Position numbers and translations under genes: made by a program. Of a stretch of 64,000 nucleotides of DNA, positions 39,744-52,757 are shown piece by piece (within the stretch, counting starts at the first letter, position 1; the number at the start of each line of letters is the position of its first letter). Under the pieces are notes generated by a model. The model saw nothing but the letters and a program-made list of their open reading frames with translations, was not told the DNA's origin and did not search any database. Source of the stretch: Bacteroidota bacterium (GTDB lineage: Bacteria; Bacteroidota; Bacteroidia; AKYH767-A; OLB10); the NCBI GenBank assembly GCA_016709725.1, contig JADJMG010000006.1:1-64000 (forward strand), given 5' to 3'.

Positions 39744-42700
39744 ATGAAGCAAAATAATTACGGATTTGTCCTAAAAGTTTGGCTCTTGGTCGTTTTGTGT
39801 ACGACCTTGACCACAGTATCTCTTTTCGCGAATGTGCTTACTCCTAAAAAAGTAAATGCATCAACAGGAAAACCAGAGAATCCATTGGTGTTGATTTTGA
39901 ATTTTACATTATCGAACTACAATGGATTTAATGTAAGCTGTGATGGTAGTACAGATGGTACCATTGACTTAACTGTCTCTAATGGAACTGGACCTTATGT
40001 TTTTGTTTGGTCAACAGGCGCTGTTAGTGAAGATTTATCTGGATTAGGGGCAGGAACGTATACGGTTACTGTTGTTGACTTACTAGGTGATATTCAAGTA
40101 GGGTCAGTAACACTTACTCAACCTGCACCATTAAATATTGTTCAAGATAGTATCCATGTTGATAGTTGTGGTGGAGTTGCCGATGGTGGCGTATTCATAT
40201 CTGTAACGGGTGGCGTTTTAAATTATTCGTATGCTTGGTCGAATGGAAGTGTAACGGAAGATATTGATGGTGTTGTTGCCGGGAATTATACAGTGACTGT
40301 GACCGATGCAAATTTTTGTACCGTTTCCAATTCCTATACAGTCAACGAAGTTCCTTCCTTGCAATTATCCAGCACAGTAGTAGATGTACTCTGTAATGGA
40401 GATGCAACAGGTAGTATTAATTTGATTGTGTTGGGTGGTACTCCCGTCCATACCTATGCTTGGTCGAATGGAGGAGTAACACAAGATCTATCCGGATTAA
40501 TTGCTGGGACGTATACGGTTACCGTTAGTGATGGTAGTGGATGTACCGAAACAACTAGTGCAGTGATTGCTGAACCAGCAGCGCCTCTCGGACTTTCTAC
40601 AACAGTAACTCCAGTAGCATGCTTTGGTGGAAACACCGGATCCATCAACCTAACGGTAACTGGAGGAACAGGAGGTTATTCTTATAATTGGAGCAATGGA
40701 TTTTCAGGAGAAGATCCGACAGGATTAATTGCGGGAACGTATACAGTTACCGTTAGTGATGCAAATCTTTGTTCTGAAATTACATCAGCCATAGTTACTC
40801 AACCTGCAGCCGCTATTGGACTTTCCATAACAACCACTTCAGTAGCATGCTTCGGTGGAAACACAGGATCCATCAACCTCACCGTAACAGGTGGAACAGC
40901 AAACTACACCTACCTTTGGAGTAACGGATTTACTGGAGAAGATCCATCGGCATTAATCGCAGGAACGTATACCGTTACCGTTACCGATGCCAATCTTTGC
41001 ACGGCAACAACATCTGCAATAGTTACTCAACCTGCAGCTGCCCTCGGACTTTCTACTTCAACAACACCAGTTGCGTGTTTTGGTGGAAACAACGGATCCA
41101 TCAACCTATCGGTAACAGGAGGAACAGCAGGCTATACGTATAATTGGAGTAATGGATTTATCGGAGAAGATCCTTCGGGGTTAATAGCCGGGACGTATAC
41201 GGTGACCGTTAGCGATGCGAATTTATGCACCGCAACCACGTCGGCATCCATTACACAACCTGCAGCACCCATTGGACTTTCTACCTCAACAACAGCAGTA
41301 GCATGTTTTGGAGGTAACACCGGATCCATCAATCTCACCGTAACAGGAGGAACATCTGGCTATACTTACAATTGGAGCAATGGATTCATCGGAGAAGATC
41401 CTACGGGTTTAATAGCGGGAACGTATACGGTTACCGTTAGTGATGCGAATCTTTGCACTGCAACTACATCGGCCACCATTACACAACCTGCTGCTGCTAT
41501 TTCACTTTCTACTTCAACCACTTCGATTACCTGCTTTGGTGGAAACAATGGATCCATCAACCTAACAGTATCAGGTGGAACGGGCGGATATACTTATAAT
41601 TGGAGCAATGGATTTGCAGGAGAAGATCCAAGCGGACTGATCGCAGGAACGTATACGGTTACCGTTAGTGATGCGAATCTTTGCACAGCAACAACTTCAG
41701 CAACGGTTACTCAACCTGCTGCAACCATTGCACTTTCTACATCAACAACATCAGTTTCCTGTTTTGGTGGAAGCAATGGATCCATCAACCTAACCGTAAC
41801 AGGTGGAACAGCGAGCTATACTTACAATTGGAGTAATGGATTTACAGGAGAAGATCCTAGTGGACTGATCGCCGGAACTTATACCGTTACCGTTACCGAT
41901 GCAAATACTTGCACGGCCACTACAAGTGCTATTGTTAACCAAGCATCGATCATCACCACTACTTTTTTTCCAGTCAATGGAACTTGTAATGCTGCGAATG
42001 GATCCGTAACTGTTATTGCTGCTGGCGGAACACCTGGATATACTTATTTGTGGAATACAGGTGCGACATCGCAAGTAATTTCTGGGTTAGCTGCCGGAAC
42101 CTATACAGTCACTGTAACTGATCAAGCTTCTTGTACACAATCTTTCTCAGTGGCCATTGGAAATTCAGGGGCGCCGCAATCCTCCATAGTAACCAACACT
42201 CCCGTTTCATGTTTCGGAGGTAACAATGGAAGTTTAGACATTACCGTTACGGGTGGAACACCTACCTATACGTATGCATGGAGCAATGGTGCAAACACAC
42301 AAGATATTAGTGGTTTGATTGCCGGAACCTATACCGTTACCGTTACCGACCAGAATTTTTGTGTGAATACAAATTCATTTGTCGTAACACAACCAACCAT
42401 TATTACCTTATCAGCAACATCAACTAGTGTTTTATGTAATGGTGGAGCAACAGGGAGTATAGACCTCACCGTTAGTGGAGGTACGCCTACCTACACGTAT
42501 TTATGGAGTAATGGTGCAACCAATCAAGATCCCACTGGATTAATTGCAGGAACGTATACGGTTACCGTTACTGATTTAAATAGTTGTACACGCTCTCAAA
42601 GTTTTGTCGTTTCACAACCTACAATTCTTTCTGCTTCTACTTCTACAACACAATCAGGTTGTGGTGTAAGTACAGGTTCAGCCACAGTAACACCAGTAGG

Positions 42701-45700
42701 AGGAACGCCCCTCTATACGTATCTGTGGAATACAGGAGCTATTACCCAAAGCATTACTTCCATTCCTGCGGGAACGTATACGGTTACCGTTAGTGATGCG
42801 AATGGTTGTACTGTCATTCAGAATGCCATCGTTACTTCCACCAATGCACCCATCATCAGTAATGTGGTGAATACTCCTGTTTCTTGTTTTGGCGGAAATA
42901 ATGGTAGTCTCGATATTACCATCAGCGGCGGAACTCCAACCTTTACTTACGCTTGGAGCAATGGAGGTAGTAGTGAGGATATTTCTACATTAATAGCGGG
43001 CGTTTATACCGTGACTGTAACTGACATTAACAGTTGTAGTGTTTCGGCGAGCTATACCGTTACGCAGGCTACTCAAGTGTCAGGCACGGCTACTACAACA
43101 TCACCAAATTGTAATGGCGGAGCGGATGGAACAATTGATTTAACTCCCTCGGGTGGAAACGCAGTTTATACTTATTTGTGGAGTAATGCTGCAACTACAC
43201 AAGATGTTGTAGGTTTAATTGCAGGAACCTATACCGTAACGATAACTGACGGTAATTTATGTACAGGCACAGCTTCATTTACGTTAACACAACCTAATTT
43301 AATTTCAACCAGTGCAAACGTTACTGACCCATTGTGTAATGGTGGAAATGATGGAAGCATCGACCTCACTGTTTTTGGTGGCACTCCAACGTACACATAT
43401 CTCTGGAGTAATGGTTCTACCGCACAAGATCCTATAGGATTAATTGCTGGTACTTACACGGTCACCATTACAGATCTTAATTCTTGCACACGTCAACGTG
43501 CAGTAGTAGTAGGTCAACCCATCGCCATTTCATCTTCTGTCTCGACAACAGCCGCTAATTGTGGTTTGTCAAATGGAAGCGCAACGGTTTCGGCTTCTGG
43601 TGGAACTGGGACGCTCACTTATTTATGGAATACAGGTGCTTCTGCAACTACGATTACAAACCTTGCTTCGGGTTCGTATACAGTTACTGTTACCGATGCA
43701 AATAGTTGCACGAGTCAATCGAGTGGTTTTGTAACTTCAGGTTCATTGCCTATCATAAGTAGTTCGGTGGTTGACAGCGTTACTTGCCATGGTGGTGCTG
43801 ATGGTGCCATCACCATTACGGTTACAGGAGGAACTCCCACCTATTCTTTTTTATGGAGTAATGGAGCCCTCGTACAAAACATTAGTTCATTAATTGCCGG
43901 AACCTATACAGTTACCGTTACCGATCAAAATGCCTGTACAACTTCAGGAGCATTTACGGTGAATGAACCTACCGTGCTTCAAGCTTCCTTTACAAATGTG
44001 GATGCTAGTTGTGGAATAGCAAATGGTTCTTCTCAAGTGAATCCAACAGGTGGTATACCTGGTTACAGTTATTTATGGTCGAATGGTATAACAACAAATA
44101 CAATTTCATCAATTTCATCAGGCACGTACACGGTAACCGTTACTGATTTCAATTTTTGTACTAGTGTTTTTCCACTGTAATAGCGGCATCTTCTGCTCCT
44201 GTTATCGATAGTGCGCAAGTCACAAACGTATTGTGTAACGGCGACAGTAATGGGGTCATTACTGTTTTTGCAAGTGGAGGAACACCTACGTTAACCTATT
44301 TATGGTCGAACGGCGGAACTACTTCTTCCATCAGTAATTTAAAAATCGGAACCTTTACCGTTACGATTACGGATGCAGCTGCATGTACCGTTTCACAATC
44401 ATACACAATAACACAACCTACTTTCTTAGCCACTCCGGTTACTATACAACCTTCGTTTTGTGGACAAGCAAATGGTCAAATAACCGTAAATCCAAGTGGA
44501 GGTACTAGCCCTTATACTTTTCTTTGGAGTAATGGTCAAACTACACAAACTATCATCAATCTTACTGCCGGAACATATTCAGTAACCGTTACTGATTTTC
44601 ATGGATGTACCAGAAGAAGGAATGCAATAGTTACGCAAGCAAATGGTCCTGTGATCACATTAGTGAATCAAACAGATGTCCTTTGTCATGGCGATGCTTC
44701 CGGAAGTTTGGATATTAGTGTAGCGGGTGGCTCTTTACCGTATACCTATAACTGGTCGAATGGAGGTACTACTCAAGACATCTCTGGATTAGTAGCAGGA
44801 CCCTATACGGTGATCGTTACAGATAGTGCACTTTGTTCTGACTCCCTTGATTTTTTAATTATCGAATCCGATGAATTTACGATTTCTCCTGTGATCACGA
44901 ATGCTTCTTGCGGTATCGCGAATGGTAGTATTGTGGTAACGGTTGGTGGCGGTACACCCGGTTATAGTTATTTATGGAATACCGGGGTTACCAGTGATAC
45001 GCTTTCAAACGTGTTGCCAGGAAATTATACAATTACTATTTCCGATGCGAATTTATGTGATACAGTTTTAACCTTTACCATTGGCTCACTGGCTGGACCG
45101 GACATTCAATTGGATTCCTTACGTCATGTGCGATGTTTCGGTGGGAATACAGGAAGAATTTTTACTACAATCAGTGGGGGAACAACACCATATACCATCT
45201 TATGGAATGATGGAAATACCAATCAAGATCGATTTAATTTAGTGGCTGGAACCTATACAGTAACCGTTACTGATGTTGGAGGTTGTACCGATCTTTTAAC
45301 TGTTACGATCAATCAAAATCCTGCAATAATTGCAAACTTTACCACTCAACAAGCTACTTGTAATCAACCAAACGGAAGTGCAACAATAACTCCAAGTGGA
45401 GGTGTTTCTCCTTACACATTATTGTGGGAAACAGGTGCAACAACAACTACCATTACGAATTTGTTAGCAGGAAATTATTCAGTTACGATTACAGATAGTT
45501 TGAATTGTTCCAAAGTTGATTCTGTAATTGTTTCCAATTCCGGTGCACCTATTATCCAATTGCAAAATCAAGTATTGCCCAAATGCTTTGGTGGTAATGA
45601 TGGAAGTTTAACCATTTCAATTACCTCTGGACAAGCTCCCTATACAATTTTGTGGTCGAATGGAGATACTGGATTAACTGCAGATACACTTACTGCTGGG

Positions 45701-48604
45701 ACGTATACGGTTACCGTTAGTGATGGGCTTGGTTGTCCTACAACCCAATCTTTTGTTCTCGGACAACCCACGCAGATTGATTTGCAGCTGTCTTCAACTC
45801 CATCTTACTGTGGACAAGTAAATGGTTCTGCTACTGTACTAGGAAGTGGAGGTACAGGAACTTTAAGTTATTTATGGTCGAATGCAGCTACTACATCTAC
45901 TATAACATCACTCGCATCTGGAACGTATACAGTAACTGCCACGGATCAAAATTTCTGTACCAGTTCATCTTCTGTGAATGTAGTTTCCGAAGCAGCACCT
46001 AGTGTTACCACGAATCAAGTAACCAATGTAAATTGCTTTGGTGGATCAACTGGTGCAATTACGGTGAATATTTCTGGTGGTACTGGAGGATTATCCTTTG
46101 CATGGTCATCTGGTCAAACTACTCAAGATATTTCAGGTGTCATTTCAGGAACCTATTCACTTATAGTAACTGATAGTGCAGGATGTAAAGATACATTAGG
46201 AGTGTTCGTGAATGAGCCTTCTCAACTTGTCGTAGTGCCAAGCGTAGTTGATGCAAGTTGTGGAAGTACGAATGATTCTATTTTGGTGGTGGTGAACGGC
46301 GGTTCACCCGGTTATCAATATTTATGGTCAACCGGTGCTACTATTGATTCTATTCAAAATCTTGCCGCTGGTTCGTATACGGTAACCGTTACTGATTTTA
46401 ATCTTTGTACACTGCAACAAACCATCATTGTAAATAATCAAAATGGTCCTGTTGTTGATTTAGTAAGTATGACACCCGTTTCCTGTTCAAGCAGTAGCAA
46501 TGGAAGTATTGATATTGACGTGTTATTTGGAAGTTTCCCATTTGATTATTTATGGAGTGATGGAACTACAAATCAAGATTTGACAAATGCTCCTTCGGGA
46601 ATTTATACGCTTACCGTAACCGATGATAATAATTGTATTACTACATTCATAGATACCATCACTCAGCCTGATTTGATTCAAGTGGCATTTACAGTAACTG
46701 AACCTAGTTGTGATGTTGCAAATGGAATTATAACGGCTCTTGCATCAGGAGGTACGCCAAACTTTTCTTATTTGTGGTCGAATGGAAATGGATCTTCCAG
46801 TATTTCATCAATAAATACAGGTACCTATACAGTCACCGTAACCGATGCCGCTTTATGTACTTTTGATACCAGTATTTCAATTACCAATACAGGAATTCCA
46901 GTTATAGCATTGCTTTCTATTGACAGTGTCGATTGTAATGGTGGAGCCAATGGTGTTATTGATTTAGATGTTTCAGGTGGAGTTTCCCCTTATTTGTACA
47001 CGTGGATTAATACCAGTCAAACCACCCAAGATGTGGATTCTTTGGTTGCTGGTTCTTATACAGTCATTGTCACAGATGATAGAGGTTGTACCTCAACTCA
47101 AACGTATACGGTTAGTCAACCAAGTCCTTTGCAGTTGTCATTCCCTGTATTGCAAAATGCAGCTTGTGGACAATCTAATGGATTTGTTTCCGTAGCTGCT
47201 AGCGGTGGTGTACCAGGCTATAATTATTTATGGTCGAATGCCAGCGTTGCCGATACCATTTTTAATTTGGTAGCGGGAAGTTATACAGTAACCGTTACTG
47301 ATTTTAAAGGTTGTACGACCAGTTCAATTGCAAATATTAGCAATCTAACGGGTCCGACTATACTAAGTATTAATTCTGTGAATGTTACCTGCAATGGAGG
47401 TTCCGATGGATCCATCAGTGTAGTGGCTTCCGGCGTTTCTTTACCATTAACGTATGCATGGAGTAATTTGCCCGATACCATTCCTGATTTAACAGGATTA
47501 GCCGTAGGTTCGTATACACTTACCGTTACCGATGCCGCAGGTTGTGTGGTGATTAGTACAATTACCATTACTGAGCCTGCACCATTTGTGGTGAATGCTG
47601 TGATTCCGCAGAACAATCCTCCCAATAATATTAGTTGTTTTGGATTGGCGGATGGTGAGTTATTCTTAAGTGTTACAGGCGGTACAGCTCCTTACTCTTT
47701 TGTGTGGAGCAATGGTGCGATCACTCAAAATTTATTGAATCTTTCTGCTAGTGTGTATACCGTCTTTATCACAGATGCATTAAATTGTACAACCAACAAA
47801 ACTTATACTCTTACTCAACCTCCGCAGTTGATTGCTGATGCAGGTCCTGATTTGATTGTTTGTGGACAAAGTATAACTTCTCTAGCCGCAAATAATCCGA
47901 TCATCGGTGTTGGATTTTGGCAAGTGGTTTCATCGGATAGTTTAATTGTTTTTTCTGATTCTGCATCGGCTACCTCTACGGTTTCTAATTTAGGTGTAGG
48001 TGATAATATCTTGTCATGGACCATTACGGATGGACTCTGCTCTAGTACCAGTGAAGTGATTGTTACAAGCACTACAGCCATTCAAGCCATTGGTGGCATT
48101 GATCGTAAAGTTTGTGGTGACGAAGTGAATTTAAATGCGACGCGTCCTGAGTTTGGGTTTGGATATTGGACCGCCTTGAGTCCGGGAACTTTGGTTGCAG
48201 ACACTTCAAAAGCATCAACACTAGTGACTGGTTTGAGTTATGGGCTCAACACGTTCCTTTGGACAGTTGTGAATGGATCTTGTAGGGATTCAGTGGTAGT
48301 GACCATTACGCGAAGAGATACGTTGGATTGTTTGCCTCGCATCGAATTGCCTACTGCTTTTTCTCCAAACGCCGATGGTAATAATGATTACCTCGTGATT
48401 AAAGGATTGGAAGAGTATCCCGACAATGAAATCATTATTTATAATCGTTGGGGTCAAGTAGTCTTTAGTCAAAAAAGTTATCGTAACGATTGGATTGGCG
48501 TCAATGACAACGGTGAGCCTTTAGTGGATGGTACGTATTTCGTGATTGTAAAAGCGAAATATATCAATCGAATATTTAATTCTTATTTGGACTTAAGACG
48601 ATGA
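39744..48604 (+). CDS. Giant SprB-repeat surface adhesin with CHU_C domain, triad B (one frameshift)
   Basis: A predicted cell-surface adhesin of about 2,953 residues. The ATG at 39744 is chosen over a TTG at 39738. A signal peptide is followed by 35 SprB-type repeats, counted by their closing motif (AGTYTVTVTD plus a Cys a few residues on), then Ig-like segments and a CHU_C domain (TAFSPNADGNNDYLVIKG, IIIYNRWGQVVFSQKSY) that acts as a type B type IX signal. Unlike adhesin A, it has no distinct N-terminal domain: repeats begin almost at once. The frame breaks at about 44170, where GTTTTTCC lacks one T; restoring it continues FSTVIAASSAPVID. Repeats between 40638 and about 42000 are nearly identical in DNA. 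The stop overlaps the next start (ATGA at 48601), coupling it to the SprF-like gene. Confidence 0.9.
40638..42005 (+). repeat. Near-identical 228-base tandem repeats inside adhesin B
   Basis: GGATCCATCAA recurs at 40638, 40866, 41094, 41322 (with a CAAT variant after it), 41550 and 41778, each exactly 228 bases apart, and a diverged GGATCCGTAAC follows at 42000, 222 bases on. Each unit encodes one 76-residue SprB repeat, with shared stretches such as TGGSTASYTYNWSNGF-like blocks and SGLIAGTYTVTVSDANLCTA. The other repeats in the gene are far more diverged, so this block arose by recent duplication or gene conversion. Confidence 0.9.
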
Positions 48605-49524
48605 AGAAGGTAATTTTATTTTGTATAGCATCCTTCGTTTGCATCCAACTTTATGGACAGCAAAGTCCGTTGATGAGTCATTATATGTTTAATGGTTTGT
48701 TGCTGAATCCTGCTTATGCGGGAAGTAAAGAATATGTAAGTACTACATTGCTTTATCGTAAGCAGTGGGTGGGGATGGAAGGTGCACCCGTAACCTACAG
48801 CGGTTCTGTGCATGGTTTGTTGAAGAAAAAGAAATTAGGGCTGGGTGCTTTGTTGCAACAAGATAAAATTGGTGTGACAAAACAAACCGATTTATACAGT
48901 ATGCTTTCGTATCACGTTCCTATGGGAATGGGTAAGTTAAGTGTTGGGTTGCAAGCGGGCGTCAGTAATTTTAGTTCCGAAGTGGTGAAGTTGACTTATT
49001 GGGATCCGGGTGATAAGGTTTTTGAATTTAATACATTTAGCAATCTTCTTCCCAATGCAGGGTTAGGTGCTTACTATTATCGTGAGTTATTCTATGCAGG
49101 ACTATCCGCTCCATTTCTTGTAAGTTATAATCCAAATGAAAGTGCATCTCTTGAATCAAGCGTGCCCGTGCATAAACAATCGCGACGTTATTTTGCTACC
49201 GTAGGCGGGGTGATTGAAACAGAAGGTGAAATTAAATTTAAACCTTCCGCATTGATCCGTTACGAAGCAAATGCTCCCGTGCAGTTTGATGTAAATTTGA
49301 ATATGTTGATCAATGATATATTTTGGATCGGTGCATCTTATCGATCTCAAGAAGCAATTGTTGTTTTACTAGAGTATCAAATTAGTCGAAAATTCGGATT
49401 TGGATATTCTTATGATTATACGCTTGGAGAGTTAGGAAATTATAATTCGGGTTCACATGAAATCATGATTGGTTATGATTTTGGCTTTGCAGTTACTAAA
49501 ATGAAATCACCGCGGTACTTCTAA
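48601..49524 (+). CDS. PorP/SprF family outer-membrane protein, triad B
   Basis: A 307-residue predicted beta-barrel with a signal peptide (MKKVILFCIASFVCIQLYGQ), the family opening SPLMSHYMFNGLLLNPAYAG and YRKQWVGMEGAPVTYSGSVH. It ends FGYSYDYTLGELGNYNSG and HEIMIGYDFGF. The start codon overlaps the stop of adhesin B (ATGA), so translation is coupled and a dedicated secretion-partner role, as for SprF with SprB, is likely. The next gene starts on the last base of its stop codon. Confidence 0.88.
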   Translation: MKKVILFCIASFVCIQLYGQQSPLMSHYMFNGLLLNPAYAGSKEYVSTTLLYRKQWVGMEGAPVTYSGSVHGLLKKKKLGLGALLQQDKIGVTKQTDLYSMLSYHVPMGMGKLSVGLQAGVSNFSSEVVKLTYWDPGDKVFEFNTFSNLLPNAGLGAYYYRELFYAGLSAPFLVSYNPNESASLESSVPVHKQSRRYFATVGGVIETEGEIKFKPSALIRYEANAPVQFDVNLNMLINDIFWIGASYRSQEAIVVLLEYQISRKFGFGYSYDYTLGELGNYNSGSHEIMIGYDFGFAVTKMKSPRYF

Positions 49525-51443
49525 TGAGACATACGAAGGTCTTCTATACTGTTTTTATATTGGCATGCATCGCTGCACTGCAAGGTTGTGTGAGTGTGCA
49601 TCTGAGAACAGCTAATGAATATTACGAGCAATTTGCATACGCTTCTGCGGCTAAGGAATATGAATATGTACTTGGTAAAAAAACGGATCGTGATGCCATC
49701 ATCAATATTGCCGATTGTTATCGCCAAATGGGGAATCCCGTGAAGACAGAATTTTGGTACCAACGTGCATTGAAACTTCCCAACCCAAAAGTAGAGTGGG
49801 GACTCTTCATTGCAGAAGCCATGATGAAGAATGGAAATTATGAGGGCGCAAAGCAAAGTTTAATTAATTATATTAATTTAAATAAAACCGATTTTCGTGC
49901 ACAGCGCATGCTGGAATCCTGTGATAGCATCTCTGAATTTTATAAGGATACTACACTGTACACCATTGCCGTATTGAAGTTTAATACCCCTAGCGATAAT
50001 TTTTTCAGTCCTGCATTTTATCGTCAAGGTATCGTCTTTCTTTCCGATCGCATGGAGAAAGGCTTGAGTAAAACAACTTCGGATGGAACGGGAAAACGAT
50101 TTTTGGATTTGTTTTATATCAAGAAAACAGATCGAGGGAATTGGATGGAACCCGAACCTTTGCGAGGAGAAGTGAATGGAAAATTTAATGAAGGTCCTGT
50201 TGTTTTTTCGAAGGATTTTACGACCATGTATTTCACTCGAAATAATTATGTGAGTAACCGCGCTGAGAAGAATAGTAAGAATGTAAATGTCCTAAAAATT
50301 TTCCGCGCCGATGCAAAGGATGGAGAATGGATCGTGAAAGGCCCTATGTATTTTAATAGCGATGAATATTCGATAGGACATCCTGCATTAAATTCCTCCG
50401 GTACGTCTATGATTTTTTCTTCGGATATGCCTTGGGGTTATGGTGGATCCGATTTGTATATGGTAAATTGGGAAGGCGGCGAACGATGGAGTAATCCCAT
50501 TAACTTAGGTCCAAAGGTGAATACAGAAGGGAATGAGTTGTTTCCATTTATGTTTTCTGATTCTATTCTTTATTTTTCATCTGATGGACATACAGGAGTT
50601 GGTGGACTCGATATCTATGAATCAAATTACTTGGATGGAGGATGGGATGTTCCCGTGAATTTAGGCGCTCCGATCAATTCATCGCATGACGATTTTAGTT
50701 TTATTATGGATTCTACCGGAGTGAATGGATATTTCTCTTCTTCTCGAAATGGATTGGTAGATAAAATTTACAGTTTTGAAAAACATCCTCCGCAATTGAT
50801 TCTTGCCATGAAGGTGACGGATAGTAAATCGAAAGCGCCGATTGCAAATGCAGAAGTAAAAGTATTTTCAAAAGGAAAATTATTAAAGGCATACACCACG
50901 AATTCAGTGGGTGGACTAAAACTGGAATTACATCCCGAAAGGAGTTACAAGTTTACCATTGATCATCCCGATTATTTTTTAATCAATTCTGAAGTCAGTA
51001 CGGTGGGAATTAAATTTTCCGAAGTGCTGGATCATCCCATCGAACTCCGTAAAATTATTTTAGATAAACCAACCATTTGGCAAGGAATCAGTTTTAAGAA
51101 GAAAACATTTGAACTGAAGTTGACCTCGGGTGAAGCCATGCAACGTTTGTTAACATTCTTGAACGATAATCCAAGAGTGAGTGTGGAGATCGGCGCTTTT
51201 ACAGATTCAAGAGGAAGCGATGGTGATAATATTTATTTGACACAACAACGCGCAGAGTTAGTGGTATCCTATTTAGTAAGTCAAGGTATAAAAGCATCTC
51301 GACTTACCGCGAAAGGGTATGGTGAAACGAAATTGTTGAATCGATGCGTGAATGGGCTTTTGTGTATCGAAGAAGATCACGAGACCAATAATCGTGTTGA
51401 GTTTACCATTAAGGGCATTGCCAAAGACAGCAGTCTTCCATGA
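49524..51443 (+). CDS. TPR-PD40-OmpA lipoprotein (PorE-like), triad B
   Basis: A 639-residue predicted lipoprotein; the signal ends in AALQGC with the lipobox cysteine at about residue 22. Order of parts: TPR-like helices (about 30-135), PD40-type propeller (about 150-420; MIFSSDMPWGYGGSDLYM, LYFSSDGHTGVGGLDIYE), a carboxypeptidase-regulatory-like domain (KVTDSKSKAPIANAEVKVF), and a C-terminal OmpA domain (about 520-635; GAFTDSRGSDGDN, NNRVEFTIKG). It shares architecture with the triad A protein at 15258-17417, but that one has a cleavable signal instead of a lipobox. It overlaps both neighbours by one and four bases. Confidence 0.86.
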   Translation: MRHTKVFYTVFILACIAALQGCVSVHLRTANEYYEQFAYASAAKEYEYVLGKKTDRDAIINIADCYRQMGNPVKTEFWYQRALKLPNPKVEWGLFIAEAMMKNGNYEGAKQSLINYINLNKTDFRAQRMLESCDSISEFYKDTTLYTIAVLKFNTPSDNFFSPAFYRQGIVFLSDRMEKGLSKTTSDGTGKRFLDLFYIKKTDRGNWMEPEPLRGEVNGKFNEGPVVFSKDFTTMYFTRNNYVSNRAEKNSKNVNVLKIFRADAKDGEWIVKGPMYFNSDEYSIGHPALNSSGTSMIFSSDMPWGYGGSDLYMVNWEGGERWSNPINLGPKVNTEGNELFPFMFSDSILYFSSDGHTGVGGLDIYESNYLDGGWDVPVNLGAPINSSHDDFSFIMDSTGVNGYFSSSRNGLVDKIYSFEKHPPQLILAMKVTDSKSKAPIANAEVKVFSKGKLLKAYTTNSVGGLKLELHPERSYKFTIDHPDYFLINSEVSTVGIKFSEVLDHPIELRKIILDKPTIWQGISFKKKTFELKLTSGEAMQRLLTFLNDNPRVSVEIGAFTDSRGSDGDNIYLTQQRAELVVSYLVSQGIKASRLTAKGYGETKLLNRCVNGLLCIEEDHETNNRVEFTIKGIAKDSSLP

Positions 51444-52709
51444 TGAAGGATGCGATACCTCTCGCCGAACGCATGCGTCCCATCACCATCAATGATGTTG
51501 TTGGACAAAAACATTTAACAGGAGATGATGGTGTTTTGAAACGACTATCAGCACACGGAAATTTGCCATCTATTATTTTTTGGGGTCCTCCAGGCACCGG
51601 TAAAACAACCTTGGCGTCCATCTTAGCAAAAGATTTAGGCTTACCCATGTTTTCCTTGAGTGCTATCAATGCAGGCGTGAAAGATATTCGCGATGTAATT
51701 GCGAGTGCAAAGGAAAAAGGAAAATCAGTTTTGTTCATTGATGAGATTCATCGCTTCAATAAATCGCAGCAAGATTCTTTATTAGCCGCCGTAGAGCAAG
51801 GGATCATTACATTGATTGGTGCGACTACCGAAAATCCATCCTTTGAAGTAATAAGACCTTTATTATCGCGAAGTCAAGTGTATATTTTAGAGACCTTGCG
51901 CGAAGAAGATTTGGATTTGTTGGTGGAACGCGCTTTGAGCCAAGATGAATTTTTAAAAAAGAGAAAAGTTGAAATCAAGGAGAAAACCGCTTTGTACGGA
52001 CTCTCGGGTGGCGATGCTCGGAAAACTGTTAAATTTATTAGAACTCGTTATCAATTTCACGAGTGGAGATCCTGTCATCATCAACGATGAAATGGTGATG
52101 CGCATCGCACAACAACGCATCGCTGCCTACGACAAAGGTGGGGAACAACATTACGATATTATTTCTGCATTCATTAAATCCATTCGCGGCTCCGATCCCA
52201 ATGCGGCGTTGTATTGGTTAGCGCGTATGGTGGAAGGTGGTGAAGATCCTAAATTTATTGCGAGAAGAATGGTGGTGTTGGCTTCTGAGGATATTGGAAA
52301 TGCCAACCCCAATGCCTTGCTCATTGCGTTGGCTTGTTTTCAGGCGGTGGAAATGATTGGATATCCCGAATGTACCATCAACTTAGCTCATGCCGTTACG
52401 TATTTAGCATCATCCGCAAAAAGTAATGCCAGCTACATGGCATTAAAGAGTGCGCAGAAGGCTGTAAAGGAGTATGGCGATGCTCCTGTTCCCTTGCACT
52501 TGAGAAATGCACCTACAAAGCTCATGAAAGACTTAGATTACGGTAGTGGATACCGTTATGCCCACGATTTCGAAATGAATTTTTCGAAACAAGAGTATTT
52601 GCCCGATCGATTGAAAGGAATGAAGTTTTACGAGCCAAGTGATAATGCACGTGAAAAGGAAATTCGCAACTTTTTGAAGTTGCGTTGGGAGGATAAGTAT
52701 AATTATTAA
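51440..52709 (+). CDS. rarA: Replication-associated recombination ATPase RarA (one frameshift)
   Basis: An AAA+ ATPase (MgsA/RarA/WRNIP1 family) that acts at stalled replication forks in the cytoplasm. Walker A GPPGTGKTTLAS, Walker B VLFIDEIHRFNKSQQDS, sensor GATTENPSFEV and the family C-terminal stretch ASEDIGNANPNALLIAL are all present. The frame shifts at about 52020: CGGAAAACTG has one A too many; removing it gives GGDARKLLNLLELVINF. Restored length about 423 residues, normal. The start overlaps the stop of the OmpA gene (ATGATGA), so a replication-repair gene is translationally coupled to a surface-adhesion operon. Confidence 0.92.
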
Positions 52710-52757
52710 TGTTGAATTTTGTTCGATAACTATTGCAATTGTGATTCCACCTACCAT

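Noticed and set aside
40600..42000. Regular repeats resembling a CRISPR-like array
   Set aside because: The 228-base units are protein-coding in one frame throughout and encode SprB-type repeats; there are no short direct repeats with unique spacers and no cas genes.
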